Shown here: one piece after another, positions 26,977 through 37,021 of the stretch | Layout: each line of letters opens with the position of its first letter | How positions within the stretch are numbered: the first letter of the stretch is position 1 | NCBI RefSeq assembly: GCF_009932475.1 | Contig: NZ_BJOV01000005.1 | Coordinates: forward strand, 806,001 to 870,000 | Direction: 5' to 3' | DNA length: 64,000 bases | Source: Gordonia spumicola | GTDB lineage: Bacteria > Actinomycetota > Actinomycetes > Mycobacteriales > Mycobacteriaceae | Position numbers and translations under genes: made by a program | Notes under the pieces: model-generated | Told to the model about the DNA's origin: nothing | The model's database searches: none | The model's input: only the letters and a program-made list of their open reading frames with translations

Positions 26977-27888
26977 CTGACTGTGGACCAGGAAGCGGCG
27001 GCCCTGGCACTCGCAGGCGAGGCGAACCTGTACCTGTGCGGTCCGCCTGGTCGAGGGAAGACGCAGGTCGTTGACTGGTTCGTGGCGGTCGTGGAACGGG
27101 CGGGGCCGATCGTGCTCCGTCGTCACCTGCATGTGTTCTTCGCCGATCTGCACGCCGCGATCGACCGCCGCGCGGGCTGGTCGGGTGGCGTCGACGAGGT
27201 GCTTGGCGGCGTTGACGTGCTGTGCCTGGACGAGTTCGCTGTCCACGACCCTGCCGACGGCGTGTTCCTGGACCGAGTGCTGCGCGCGGTCGCCGACGCG
27301 GGTGTCCGCGTGGTGGTGACGTCCAACAGGACACCGTCGGAGCAGATGCCGAACCCGCTGTTCCACACGAGTTTCACGCCGACGATCGGGCTGATCCAGG
27401 AGATGTTCACCGTGCTCTACCTCGGTGTCGGCCGGGACCTGCGGGCCGACGGTGGCACGTCCGGTTTCCGGGCGGGCAGCTGGACGGTCGGCGACGAGAC
27501 GGTTCCCGGTGTCGGCCTGGTCCAGTCGCCGGGCGGGCGTCCAATCCGGTTGGCCGCGGACGGCCCGTCGATGCGGATCCGGTTCGCCGACTTGTGCGAC
27601 GTCCCGGCCAACGCCGCCGACTACCGGTGGCTCGCGAACCGATTCGATCACTGGGTGATCGTGGGCGTCGAAGCGACCGATCGTGTCGATCCGCTCGCGC
27701 GATGGGCCATCGTCCTCGACATCGCGCACGACGCCGACATCCGTATCGACGTGTGGGCGGGATGCGTGCGGAAAGTGATGGCCGATGCGTTGACGGCAGT
27801 CCTGCCCGACGCCGATCGGGCCGTCAGTCGGATGGGGGCGTGGACGGTCAGTCCACCGTCGTCAGGATCCGCGGTCCGTCGTCCGTGA
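26971..27888 (+). CDS. ZapE/AFG1-like ATPase
   Basis: A 305-residue P-loop ATPase. Walker A is GPPGRGKT (residues 24-31), then the family motif RRHLHVFFADLH and Walker B with the signature CLDEFAVHDPAD (85-96). SNRTPSEQMPNPLF and FTPTIGLIQEMF follow, matching the AFG1/ZapE arrangement; E. coli ZapE acts at the division ring. The N-terminus is shorter than usual. The start ATG 26971 overlaps the opposite TetR start, and no good Shine-Dalgarno is seen. The 3' end overlaps the convergent map gene by 41 bases. Confidence 0.78.
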   Translation: MHLTVDQEAAALALAGEANLYLCGPPGRGKTQVVDWFVAVVERAGPIVLRRHLHVFFADLHAAIDRRAGWSGGVDEVLGGVDVLCLDEFAVHDPADGVFLDRVLRAVADAGVRVVVTSNRTPSEQMPNPLFHTSFTPTIGLIQEMFTVLYLGVGRDLRADGGTSGFRAGSWTVGDETVPGVGLVQSPGGRPIRLAADGPSMRIRFADLCDVPANAADYRWLANRFDHWVIVGVEATDRVDPLARWAIVLDIAHDADIRIDVWAGCVRKVMADALTAVLPDADRAVSRMGAWTVSPPSSGSAVRRP

Positions 27889-28624
27889 CCGCGACGGTGT
27901 GTTCGGAGTGGGCGGTCATCGAGCCGTCGGCTGACCGCAGTGTCCAGCCGTCCGGGTCGCTCACGAGGCGTTCGGTGCCGGTCGCCCACCACGGTTCCAA
28001 TGCGAGTGTGGTGCCGGGCTTCAGACGCATGCCTTTGCCGCGTCGTCCCAGGTTGGGGACGTGTGGGTCCTCGTGCATGGTCCGACCCAGTCCGTGCCCG
28101 CCGAATTGAGTGTTGACCCGGTAGCCGTCGGCGACGGCTACCTCTCCGATAGCCGCCGACACATCGCCGAGCCGATTGTCCGGGAGCATCGCGGCGACGG
28201 CAGCCGCGAGTGCCCGTTCGGTCGACGCGATGAGGCGGGTATCGGGGTGGGCGGGATCGTCGTCGACGCCCACTCGCACGGTCCGCGCGGCGTCGGCCAC
28301 CCAGCCGTCGATCGAGACCGCGAAGTCGAGGGTCAGGACGTCGCCGGGTGCCAGCACGTGGTCGCGGGGGAGCCCATGCAGCACGGCGTCGTTGACGGAC
28401 AGGCAGATGACATTGCGGAACGGGCCGCTGCCGAACGACGGTGCGTAGTCCCAGTAGCAACTGACCGCGCCACGGTCGCGGACCATCGTCCGGGCGCGCT
28501 GCTCCAGGTCCAGCAGGTTGACGCCGGGTTCGGCGCGGGTGGCGAGGTCGTGCAGGACCTGCGCGACGAAGCGGCCAGTGACCGCCATCTTCTCGATCTC
28601 GGCGTGGGTCTTGAGTTCCATCAT
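27848..28624 (-). CDS. map: Methionine aminopeptidase, type I
   Basis: Removes N-terminal methionine from new proteins. It is 258 residues, with metal ligands Asp in LTLDFAVSIDG, Asp in VADAARTV, His in GGHGLGRTMHEDP and later Glu residues; HGLGRTMHEDPHVPN is diagnostic of type I enzymes. ATG 28624 and 28621 are adjacent, with GGAGAG upstream. It diverges from a small XRE regulator, and the tandem operators between them suggest regulated expression. It may be an additional copy rather than the housekeeping enzyme. Confidence 0.93.
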   Translation of the reverse strand: MMELKTHAEIEKMAVTGRFVAQVLHDLATRAEPGVNLLDLEQRARTMVRDRGAVSCYWDYAPSFGSGPFRNVICLSVNDAVLHGLPRDHVLAPGDVLTLDFAVSIDGWVADAARTVRVGVDDDPAHPDTRLIASTERALAAAVAAMLPDNRLGDVSAAIGEVAVADGYRVNTQFGGHGLGRTMHEDPHVPNLGRRGKGMRLKPGTTLALEPWWATGTERLVSDPDGWTLRSADGSMTAHSEHTVAVTDDGPRILTTVD

Positions 28625-28643
28625 CGGCTCTCCGTCGGTCGTC

Positions 28644-28672
28644 GGTATTCAAATACCAGGTATAACAATACC
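28644..28672. promoter_or_regulatory. Two tandem GGTAT-N4-ATACC operators
   Basis: GGTAT-TCAA-ATACC occupies 28644-28657 and GGTAT-AACA-ATACC occupies 28659-28672. They are identical in arms and 15 bases apart start to start, with a third inverted pairing ATACC-A-GGTAT between them. They fill the centre of the 72-base map/XRE spacer, and the XRE protein is the likely binder (inference). Confidence 0.75.
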
Positions 28673-28683
28673 AAGTCGCGGGC

Positions 28684-28689
28684 TAGAAT
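28684..28689 (+). promoter_or_regulatory. -10 box of the XRE gene
   Basis: TAGAAT ends 7 bases before the ATG at 28697, predicting a leaderless mRNA. The upstream operators cover the -35 region, so binding there should repress this promoter. Confidence 0.7.
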
Positions 28690-28696
28690 GACCGGC

Positions 28697-28963
28697 ATGG
28701 TCCGCATCCCGTTGAGTCCCGCACAGATCCGTTCCGGGCGGCGCCTTGGCGCCCTCCTCCGCAGAGCGCGCGGGGATCAGGACTCCGCCGATGTGGCGGC
28801 ACGGGCGGGCATCTCCCCGGAGACCCTCCGCAAGATTGAGGCTGGCCGCATTCCGAGCCCAGGCTTCGGCACCGTCGTCGGCCTGTGCGACGCCCTCGGC
28901 GTCCCGATCGGCGCCGCCGTCGACGCGTGGCGTGGCACTGTCGACGACGCCCGCATCGCCTAA
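28697..28963 (+). CDS. Small XRE-family (Cro/CI-like) regulator
   Basis: An 88-residue protein that is almost entirely a helix-turn-helix domain: RRLGALLRRARGDQDSADV, then the HTH AARAGISPETLRKIEAGR, then GLCDALGVPI and a short tail. The start at ATG 28697 agrees with a -10 box 7 bases upstream; ATG 28688 overlaps that box and is less likely. It is divergent from map, with two tandem inverted repeats between the two genes, and is probably autoregulated. Confidence 0.88.
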   Translation: MVRIPLSPAQIRSGRRLGALLRRARGDQDSADVAARAGISPETLRKIEAGRIPSPGFGTVVGLCDALGVPIGAAVDAWRGTVDDARIA

Positions 28964-29001
28964 GCTCCCCGCCTCGCCCGCCGCCAGGCTAGCGCGGGCG
29001 G

Positions 29002-29397
29002 CTACTTGTCCGCTTCCGGTCCCTCGATCTCGGCGTCGATCACCGGATGGTCGGCGTCGTCGAAACGGTCGCGCGCGGGCTCGGCGGACAGCTCGGCCTG
29101 TCCGATCGTGTGGCCGCCGCCGTAGTGATACGTCGGAACCTCGCCGCGCTTGCGCGGTTCGCGGTCGTTGGCGCGGAGCACCGCGATCCACGGCAGCGGG
29201 ATCGAGGCGACGATCACGGCGAGCGCCAGCCAGCCGTTCTGCGTCGTCGAGTACACGATCGCGGCGATGATCAGCGCGGGCACCCGGATGCACATCATGA
29301 TCAGATAGCGTCGTTTGCGGGCCCGGTACACGGCGTCGAGGTCGTCGTCGGCGCGAGTGATCAGGAAGGTCTCGGGGTCGGAATCGTCGTGCGCCAT
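29002..29397 (-). CDS. DUF3099 membrane protein (Rv2709-like)
   Basis: A 131-residue protein with two predicted transmembrane helices at roughly residues 32-53 and 56-76 (RVPALIIAAIVYSTT, WLALAVIVASIPLPWIAV). An acidic C-terminal tail ends EIEGPEADK. Function is unknown. The position beside DUF3039 and near sigB matches M. tuberculosis Rv2709. ATG 29397 is used because GGAAGGA lies upstream. It diverges from the DUF3039 gene with a 35-base gap. Confidence 0.8.
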   Translation of the reverse strand: MAHDDSDPETFLITRADDDLDAVYRARKRRYLIMMCIRVPALIIAAIVYSTTQNGWLALAVIVASIPLPWIAVLRANDREPRKRGEVPTYHYGGGHTIGQAELSAEPARDRFDDADHPVIDAEIEGPEADK

Positions 29398-29432
29398 GCC
29401 CCGATCCTTCCACAGTGCGTCACAATGGCTGT

Positions 29433-29663
29433 ATGGCAACGCAGACGATCGAACGGCCCGACATCGATGAGCGGACCGAACAGGACGACGACACTCCGAA
29501 GGTCTTCCACTACGTCAAGAAGGACAAGATCGCCGAGAGCGCGGTCATGGGCAACCATGTCGTGGCGCTGTGCGGCGAGGTGTTCCCGGTGACGAAGTCG
29601 GCCAAGCCCGGCTCGCCGGTGTGCGAGAAGTGCAAGAAGGTCTACGAGAAGATGAAGAAGTAG
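29433..29663 (+). CDS. DUF3039 protein (Rv2708c-like)
   Basis: A 76-residue soluble protein with an acidic N-terminus and a conserved core FHYVKKDKIAESAVMGNHVVALCGEVFPV. A C-terminal Cys pair (VCEKCKKVYEKMKK) together with the earlier LCGE Cys could bind zinc. Function is unknown. The ATG at 29433 lies 6 bases after CACAAT, suggesting a leaderless transcript. (The core is quoted here in two overlapping parts: FHYVKKDKIAESAV and MGNHVVALCGEVFPV.). Confidence 0.82.
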   Translation: MATQTIERPDIDERTEQDDDTPKVFHYVKKDKIAESAVMGNHVVALCGEVFPVTKSAKPGSPVCEKCKKVYEKMKK

Positions 29664-29680
29664 CGCACCCTGGGTGTGCC

Positions 29681-30751
29681 CTACCGATCGGCGGAATCGC
29701 GTCGCCCCACGGCGCGATTCCGCAGCGTGTCCGTGAGTTCTGTCGTCTGGGTCGTCACCCAGTGCCGGACGACGGCTCCGCTCTCGCGGGCAGGCCAGAA
29801 TTCCTGGATCGCCGCGTTGAACTCGGCGCCCGCCACGATCGCGAAGCCCAAGAAGTACGTGAAGAGCAGGAAAGCGATCGGCGTGGCGAGGGCACCGTAG
29901 CTGTAGCCGGTCTCGGTGACGGCCGTGAGATAGGCCCGCAGGACGTACGTCGTCAACCAGAATCCGACCCCCGCGAGCACCGCTCCCGGCACCAGCCGCA
30001 GTCGGGGGAGCGGGTTGGGCAGGGCGAACCGGTACAGCGCCGACAGGGCGCCGATCAGCAGGATCCCGACGAACGGGAAGTACAGCCAGTCGATCAGGTC
30101 GCTGACCGCGTGTCCCCACGAGTCGGGCACCACGTTCCGCAGATACGTCGGGCCGAGCGCCACCAAAGGCAACACCACGATCGCCATCACCAGGAAGAAC
30201 AGATAGATGATCAGCGCGAAGATGCGCTGCCAGACGGGATTGCGGACGTCGTGCTGACCGTGCGCGTGGACGATCGACGAGACGAAGCACGACATCGCCG
30301 ACGAACCCGCCCACAGTGACAGCAGGAAGCCGACCGACATGATCGTCACCCGGCCACGGCTGAGGACGTTCTCGACGGTCGGCTGGATCAGATCGTTGAC
30401 GACCTGCGGGGTGAACGTGCGGTCGGCGAACGACAGGATGCGTTCGGTGACGATCTGCACGGTGTCGGGCCCGAACCAGCCCGCGATGTAGCCGATACTC
30501 CCGAGGACTCCCAGCAACAGCGGAGGCAATGACAGGGCCTGCCAGAACGCCGCCTGCGCGGCCCATCCGATGATCGAGTCGTCCCACGACTTCACGATCG
30601 TCCGCCACAGGAGCTTGGGGATGTTCCGGAACACCGGCAGCCGCGCCTGCTCGGGCCCGGTCGGTACGAGCTCGGCGGCGTCGTCGCTGGGGTGCGGGCC
30701 GTGTGTGTCGATGCGTCTAGCATGGCCGATGCCCGTCGACGGGTCGATCAC
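29681..30751 (-). CDS. YihY/BrkB-family integral membrane protein (Rv2707-like)
   Basis: A 356-residue protein with about six membrane segments, including QALSLPPLLLGVLGSIGYI, SVGFLLSLWAGSSAMSCFV, IFALIIYLFFLVMAIVVLPL and FLLFTYFLGFAIVAGAEF. This is the YihY/virulence-factor BrkB family, formerly mis-called ribonuclease BN. Function is unknown. Start choice is weak: GTG 30751 (VIDPSTGIGHARR) is used, but no strong ribosome-binding site is visible. It converges with the DUF3039 gene and diverges from the helicase. Confidence 0.8.
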   Translation of the reverse strand: MIDPSTGIGHARRIDTHGPHPSDDAAELVPTGPEQARLPVFRNIPKLLWRTIVKSWDDSIIGWAAQAAFWQALSLPPLLLGVLGSIGYIAGWFGPDTVQIVTERILSFADRTFTPQVVNDLIQPTVENVLSRGRVTIMSVGFLLSLWAGSSAMSCFVSSIVHAHGQHDVRNPVWQRIFALIIYLFFLVMAIVVLPLVALGPTYLRNVVPDSWGHAVSDLIDWLYFPFVGILLIGALSALYRFALPNPLPRLRLVPGAVLAGVGFWLTTYVLRAYLTAVTETGYSYGALATPIAFLLFTYFLGFAIVAGAEFNAAIQEFWPARESGAVVRHWVTTQTTELTDTLRNRAVGRRDSADR

Positions 30752-30861
30752 CGGCCCGTCCGTGGCGTGGCGTGGCGGCGCCGCGAGAGTGGGTAGAATC
30801 CTCTGGGGCGGCTGCGGGGGAGTACTGCACGTCGGGCCACACCTCGAGTGACAGGAGCACG

Positions 30862-32595
30862 GTGACCAGCACGGATGTCGACACTGACCGCAGGATCGTC
30901 TCGGGGGCGCCGCTTCGCGCATGGCAGCGGCGGGCGCTGACCCGCTACCTGACGTCCAACCCGACGGACTATCTCGCGGTCGCGACGCCCGGCGCAGGCA
31001 AGACGACCTTCGGTCTGCGTGTCGCAGCAGAATTGCTGGCCGACCGCACGGTGGAGCGGATCACCGTCGTCGCCCCCACCGAGCACCTCAAGCATCAGTG
31101 GGCCGCGTCCGCCGCCCGCAACGGCATCGCGCTCGACTCCAACTTCTCCAACTCGACGGGCTCGACGAGCGCCGACTTCGACGGCGTCGTCCTCACCTAC
31201 GCACAGGTCGCGGCCCATCCGTACCGGCATCGCGTCCGCACCGAGCAGTACCGCACGCTGGTGATCCTCGACGAGATCCATCACGGCGGTGACGCGAAGT
31301 CGTGGGGCGACGGCATCCGCGAGGCGTTCGGCGACGCGACGCGACGCCTCGCGCTCACCGGTACGCCCTTCCGATCCGACGACTCGCCGATCCCGTTCGT
31401 CACGTACGAGCCCGAGCCGGGCGGCGGCCAGCGGTCCAAGGCCGACAGCACCTACGGCTACTCGGAGGCGCTCCGCGACGGAGTCGTCCGACCCGTCGTG
31501 TTCCTAGCCTACTCGGGTGAGGCGAGCTGGCGGACCAGTGCGGGCGAGGAGTTCACCGCCCGCCTCGGCGAACCGTTGTCGCAGGAGCAGACGGCGCGCG
31601 CGTGGCGAACGGCGCTCGACCCGCACGGCGACTGGATCTTCGCGGTCTTCACGGCGGCGCATCGGCGCCTGATGCGGTTGCGCGAGTCGGGCGTGCCCGA
31701 TGCGGGCGGCCTCGTGATCGCGACCGATCAGCAGAACGCCCGCGACTACGCCGATCTGCTGCTGTCCATCACCGGCAAGAAGCCGACCGTCGTGTTGTCC
31801 GACGACCCGAAGTCGTCGTCGCGGATCGAGGAGTTCTCACAGTCGACCGACGAGTGGATGGTCGCCGTTCGCATGGTGTCCGAGGGCGTGGACGTTCCGC
31901 GCCTGTCGGTCGGCGTGTACGCGACCAACGCGTCGACCCCGCTGTACTTCGCGCAGGCCATCGGGCGATTCGTGCGTTCGCGTCGACCCGGCGAGACGGC
32001 GAGCGTCTTCCTGCCGTCGGTTCCGGTGCTCCTGCAGCTCGCCAGCGAGTTGGAGGCCGAGCGCGACCACGTCCTCGGCAAGCCGCACCGCGAGTCGGAC
32101 GGGCTCGAGGACGCGATGCTGACCGATGCGAACAAGCGCAAGGACGAGCCCGGTGAGGAGGAGAAGGCGTTCCAGTCGCTGCACGCCGACGCCGAACTCG
32201 ACCAGGTGATCTATGACGGCTCGTCGTTCGGCACGTCGACCTTCGTCGGATCCGAGGAGGAGTCGGACTATCTCGGGCTGCCCGGACTGCTCGATGCCGA
32301 GCAGGTCCGCACACTGTTGCAGCAGCGGCAGGCGCAGCAGGTGACCAATCGGTCGCGTCCGCGCGACGACGAGGCGGCCAAGGCCGCGCCGAACGCGTCC
32401 GAGCGGACCGGCGAGAATCTGATGGCGTTGCGCAAGGAGCTGAACACGCTGGTCGCCCTGCACAATCAGCGGACCGGGAAGCCGCACGGCCAGATCCACA
32501 ACGAATTGCGTGAACGTGTCGGCGGCCCGCCGACCGCGATGGCGACGGGTGACCAGCTCCGCGAGCGCATCGCGGCCCTGCGCACCTGGAAGTGA
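30862..32595 (+). CDS. XPB-like DEAD/DEAH superfamily 2 helicase
   Basis: A 577-residue protein of the ERCC3/XPB-like SF2 type. Motifs in order: RAWQRRALTRYL (Q-like), Walker A ATPGAGKTT near residue 45, motif II ILDEIHHGGDAKSW, motif III ALTGTPFRSD, and C-terminal motifs VRMVSEGVDVPRLSVGVY and QAIGRFVRSR. A charged tail of about 140 residues follows and may bind nucleic acid. GTG 30862 has AGGAG five bases upstream. Its substrate and repair role are inference. Confidence 0.86.
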   Translation: MTSTDVDTDRRIVSGAPLRAWQRRALTRYLTSNPTDYLAVATPGAGKTTFGLRVAAELLADRTVERITVVAPTEHLKHQWAASAARNGIALDSNFSNSTGSTSADFDGVVLTYAQVAAHPYRHRVRTEQYRTLVILDEIHHGGDAKSWGDGIREAFGDATRRLALTGTPFRSDDSPIPFVTYEPEPGGGQRSKADSTYGYSEALRDGVVRPVVFLAYSGEASWRTSAGEEFTARLGEPLSQEQTARAWRTALDPHGDWIFAVFTAAHRRLMRLRESGVPDAGGLVIATDQQNARDYADLLLSITGKKPTVVLSDDPKSSSRIEEFSQSTDEWMVAVRMVSEGVDVPRLSVGVYATNASTPLYFAQAIGRFVRSRRPGETASVFLPSVPVLLQLASELEAERDHVLGKPHRESDGLEDAMLTDANKRKDEPGEEEKAFQSLHADAELDQVIYDGSSFGTSTFVGSEEESDYLGLPGLLDAEQVRTLLQQRQAQQVTNRSRPRDDEAAKAAPNASERTGENLMALRKELNTLVALHNQRTGKPHGQIHNELRERVGGPPTAMATGDQLRERIAALRTWK

Positions 32596-32606
32596 CCCGA
32601 CAAAAG

Positions 32607-32641
32607 AAGGGAGGCGAGCCGATGATCGGCTCGCCTCCCTT
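32607..32641. terminator. Bidirectional terminator
   Basis: A 17-base perfect inverted repeat (32607-32623 with 32625-32641; arm AAGGGAGGCGAGCCGAT) separates the helicase from the convergent DUF7455 gene. An A-rich stretch lies on the left and TTGT on the right, so it can serve both strands. Confidence 0.8.
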
Positions 32642-32657
32642 GTCGTAGGAGTCTGTC

Positions 32658-32855
32658 TCAGTTCTCGACGACCACCACGGCGCCGAGCTCGACGAGGCGA
32701 GCCTCGTGGTCGTTGTAGTGGTGGCGGCAGAACAGGAGCTCTCCCCCGGAGGGGAGCTCGGCGCGCACCCGGGCGGCTGCGCTGCAGCGATCGCAGCGGT
32801 CGGCCGCGGTGAGCGGCGCGGAGACGACAGTGTCGGGCGTTGCGATGTCTGGCAT
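32658..32855 (-). CDS. Small zinc-ribbon-like protein (DUF7455 type)
   Basis: A 65-residue protein: LTAADRCDRCSAAARVRAEL, then LLFCRHHYNDHEARL. The CxxC and CxHH arrangement suggests one zinc site. Homologues near sigA are common in actinobacteria and have no assigned function. The ATG at 32855 has GGAGG at good spacing. It faces the helicase across a terminator. The 125-base spacer upstream probably holds its promoter; no clear hexamers were identified. Confidence 0.8.
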   Translation of the reverse strand: MPDIATPDTVVSAPLTAADRCDRCSAAARVRAELPSGGELLFCRHHYNDHEARLVELGAVVVVEN

Positions 32856-32980
32856 GGCTTCCTCCGTCTCATCAAGTGACGTAGCGGGATGTCGCGTCAC
32901 AGGTCTGTGCAATACAGGTACACCTTGTCAGACGATCGGGGCCATCCATTTGTTCCCGAGGATCTCGGGTGTGTCGCAGA

Positions 32981-33589
32981 TCATTTGCCCGCCGGTGTCG
33001 CGCCGACCACGCGGAGCGCGGTCGAGGCGTAGAAGTCGCCGAGCGCTTCGGGCGTCAGATGACCGTCGTCGCGGTACCAGCGGGCGATGTCGATTCCCAT
33101 CGACAGCAGGGTGTTCGTGGTGGTGTGCGGGTCGTCGACGTCGAACTCGCCCGAGGCGATTCCGGCGTCGACGATCGCGCGCACGCGGCGGGTGATCTCG
33201 CGGCGCAGGGCCCGTATCTCGTCGAGGTGGTCGGGTTCGAGCGCGGACAACTCGTAGTTCACGATGCGTGCGCTGGTGTGGCCTCGGGCGTGCCAGACGG
33301 CGAAGTCGCGCATCACCCGGGTCAGCCGGGCGCTCGGGGTCGCGGTCGGATCGTCGGCGGAGTCGATGGACTCGATGGTCGCGAGGTGGCCGCTGCGTGA
33401 GAGCTCGAACAGCAGCTCCTGCTTGGAGCGGTAGTGGACGTAGACCGCGGCCGAGCTCATCCCTGCGGCCGACGCGATGTCGCGCGTGGTGGTCGCGTGG
33501 AATCCCCGTTCGGCGAAGGCGGCGAGCGCGGCCGCGAGGAGCTTCGCACGCGTCTGCTCGGCGCGGGTCGTCGACGACTCGTCGGTCAT
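32981..33589 (-). CDS. TetR-family regulator
   Basis: A 202-residue TetR protein with a complete N-terminal DNA-binding domain (AERGFHATTTRDIASAAGMS, AAVYVHYRSKQELLF) and a C-terminal domain of the TetR_C type seen in lipid and degradative regulators. It diverges from a short-chain dehydrogenase. The palindrome between them is a good operator candidate, so it probably represses both. The ligand may be a fatty acyl-CoA or similar; this is inference only. Confidence 0.88.
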   Translation of the reverse strand: MTDESSTTRAEQTRAKLLAAALAAFAERGFHATTTRDIASAAGMSSAAVYVHYRSKQELLFELSRSGHLATIESIDSADDPTATPSARLTRVMRDFAVWHARGHTSARIVNYELSALEPDHLDEIRALRREITRRVRAIVDAGIASGEFDVDDPHTTTNTLLSMGIDIARWYRDDGHLTPEALGDFYASTALRVVGATPAGK

Positions 33590-33666
33590 GGGCGGCCTCC
33601 CTGGCGTCGCGGGCTGCGATTCGGTGGTTGACGTACGGCCCGCAGTCGGGCACTGTGAATCCTAAC

Positions 33667-33684
33667 ACTAAGCAAGCGCTTAGT
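33667..33684. promoter_or_regulatory. Palindromic operator between tetR and SDR genes
   Basis: ACTAAGC-AAGC-GCTTAGT: 7-base perfect arms around 4 bases, 77 bases from the TetR start and 31 from the SDR start. Arms of the CTAAGC/GCTTAG type are common in TetR sites of lipid-metabolism genes. Assignment to this TetR is by context. Confidence 0.7.
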
Positions 33685-33714
33685 TATTCCGTTCATTTCA
33701 GGAGGAGCAGACCC

Positions 33715-34482
33715 GTGGCGCAGATCGACCCGAAGCGATTCGCCGGACAGACCGCGATCATCACCGGAGCGAGTCGAGGCATCGGCTTCGCCATCGCTGA
33801 ACGACTCGTCGCCGAGGGCGCGCGGGTGGCGATCACGGCCCGCAAGAAGGAGGCGCTCGACGAGGCCGTCGCCGCGCTCGGGGGACCGGACGTCGCGATC
33901 GCCGTCGCCGGACGAGCCGACGACCCCGAGCACCAGGCGGACACGGTCGCCAGGACGATCGACGCCTTCGGCAGCGCGGACCTGCTCGTCAACAACACCG
34001 GCATCAACCCGGTGTACGGGCCGCTGATGCAGATGGACCCCGAAGCGGCCCGCAAGATCATGGACGTCAACGTCGTATCGGCGCTGCGGTGGGCGCAGGC
34101 GGTCAACACCGCGTGGCAGGGCGAGCACGGCGGCGCGATCGTCAACGTCGCGTCCATCGCCGGGCTGCGGCCCGCGCCGGGGATCGCGTTCTACGGCGTC
34201 TCGAAGGCCGCGGTGATCCACCTGACCGAAGAACTCGCGTGGGAGCTCGGCCCGAACATCCGCGTCAACGCCGTCGCGCCCGCCGTCGTCAAGACACGGT
34301 TCGCGACCGCCCTGTACGAGGGCCGGGAGGAGCAGGTGTCGCAGGCGTACCCGCTCAAGCGGCTCGGCGAGCCAGACGACATCGGTTCGGTCGTCGCGTT
34401 CCTGCTGTCCGCGGACGCGGGCTGGATGACGGGGCAGACGCTCGTCGTCGACGGCGGGGTGCTGCTCGGCGGCGGCGCGTAG
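33715..34482 (+). CDS. Short-chain dehydrogenase/reductase (FabG-like)
   Basis: A 255-residue Rossmann oxidoreductase with the NAD(P) loop TGASRGIGF near residue 16, NNTGIN, and the catalytic Ser in NVASIAG followed by YGVSK. DDIGSVVAFLLSADAGWMTG and VVDGG lie near the end, as in FabG-like 3-oxoacyl reductases. The substrate is unknown. GTG 33715 follows AGGAGGAG. It is controlled from the tetR spacer and ends at a strong terminator shared with sigA. Confidence 0.88.
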   Translation: MAQIDPKRFAGQTAIITGASRGIGFAIAERLVAEGARVAITARKKEALDEAVAALGGPDVAIAVAGRADDPEHQADTVARTIDAFGSADLLVNNTGINPVYGPLMQMDPEAARKIMDVNVVSALRWAQAVNTAWQGEHGGAIVNVASIAGLRPAPGIAFYGVSKAAVIHLTEELAWELGPNIRVNAVAPAVVKTRFATALYEGREEQVSQAYPLKRLGEPDDIGSVVAFLLSADAGWMTGQTLVVDGGVLLGGGA

Positions 34483-34506
34483 CCGCCTCTCCGGCCGCGG
34501 AACGAG

Positions 34507-34543
34507 AAGCGCCCCGAAACTCCTCAGGAGTTTCGGGGCGCTT
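34507..34543. terminator. Bidirectional terminator between SDR and sigA
   Basis: An 18-base perfect inverted repeat, arms AAGCGCCCCGAAACTCCT (34507-34524) and AGGAGTTTCGGGGCGCTT (34526-34543). A short T-run follows on the plus strand. It lies between convergent genes. Confidence 0.88.
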
Positions 34544-34555
34544 TCCGACGTGGGG

Positions 34556-35965
<1,410 letters not shown>

Positions 35966-36074
35966 GTACAACCTTTCGACTGAACTCACGGCACGGCGGG
36001 CCTGCGTCTCGATGAGGCGAGACGTGACGCCGTGGGAAGGGGCTAGAGGGCTCGGTGCGGGACCGACGTGTTCC

Positions 36075-36080
36075 ATTGTA
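36075..36080 (-). promoter_or_regulatory. Candidate -10 box of sigA
   Basis: TACAAT on the minus strand, between the ppgK stop and sigA. Transcription would start near 36068, giving a leader of about 100 bases. The -35 region is not well conserved. Confidence 0.55.
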
Positions 36081-36098
36081 ACGCGCTGGCCGCGAAGC

Positions 36099-36935
36099 TC
36101 ACATGCGCAGACCCTCGTCAACGGTCATCGCTGCGCCTACTATGCCCGCGCTGTTGCGCAGTTCGGCGGGCACGACGGGCGTCTCGACGGACAACATCGG
36201 AATCCAGGTGTCGGCCTTCCGGCTGATCCCGCCGCCGACGACGAACAGGTCCGGAGAGAACACGAACTCGTAGTGCCTGAGCACGCGGGAGAGCTTCCGC
36301 GACCACTTCTGCAGTGACCATCCGTGGTCGTCGCGAGCCTTCGCCGAGGCGCGGTGCTCGGCCTCCCGTCCGCCGATCTCCAGGTGCCCCAGCTCGGTGT
36401 TCGGGACGAGGACTCCGTCGCGGAACAGGGCCGAACCGATTCCGGTACCGATCGTCAGCAGGATCACCGTTCCCGACTCCGCCGCCCGAGTGCGCGACGC
36501 GTGCCCGACCCCGTAGCGCAGTTCGGCCAGCCCCGCGGCGTCGGCGTCGTTCAGGCCGACGACGGTCCGCCCGTGCAGGTGCGCGCCGAAGAGCTCCTGC
36601 AGGTCCACGCCGATCCACGACTCGTCGATGTTCGCGGCCGACGCGACGACGCCGTCGCGCACGACGGCCGGGACCGTCACCCCGACGGGGCCGGTCCAAC
36701 CGAAGTGGTCGGTGATCTGTGCGCACGTGCGGGCGACCGCGTCCGGGGTGGCGGGCGACGGCGTCGGGATCCGGTGCCGGTCGCCGACGAACTCGCCGGT
36801 GTGCAGGTCGACGATGGCGCCCTTGACGCCGGACCCGCCGATGTCGATGCCGAAGGCCAGATGTGGAGACGGAGAATGGCTGCCGTCCGCGCCGAGGTAG
36901 GTGACGCTTGCTGCGGTGGACGAGGTGTCGGTCAT
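36099..36935 (-). CDS. ppgK: Polyphosphate glucokinase
   Basis: ROK-family kinase of 278 residues that phosphorylates glucose with polyphosphate or ATP. The phosphate-binding loop is [17 protein letters not shown] near residue 27. [11 protein letters not shown] and the glucose-binding region [20 protein letters not shown] follow, and [14 protein letters not shown] near the end is typical. ATG 36935 is chosen; the ribosome-binding site is weak. It lies upstream of sigA on the same strand and diverges from suhB, the same order as in M. tuberculosis. Confidence 0.93.
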   Translation of the reverse strand: MTDTSSTAASVTYLGADGSHSPSPHLAFGIDIGGSGVKGAIVDLHTGEFVGDRHRIPTPSPATPDAVARTCAQITDHFGWTGPVGVTVPAVVRDGVVASAANIDESWIGVDLQELFGAHLHGRTVVGLNDADAAGLAELRYGVGHASRTRAAESGTVILLTIGTGIGSALFRDGVLVPNTELGHLEIGGREAEHRASAKARDDHGWSLQKWSRKLSRVLRHYEFVFSPDLFVVGGGISRKADTWIPMLSVETPVVPAELRNSAGIVGAAMTVDEGLRM

Positions 36936-37021
36936 CGACGTCGGACTCGCTTCCTGCCCGGTGCATCGGGCACTGCTTCTGCTGAGCGTTGGCGTGCACC
37001 GCCCACAGTAGACTCGTCCCC

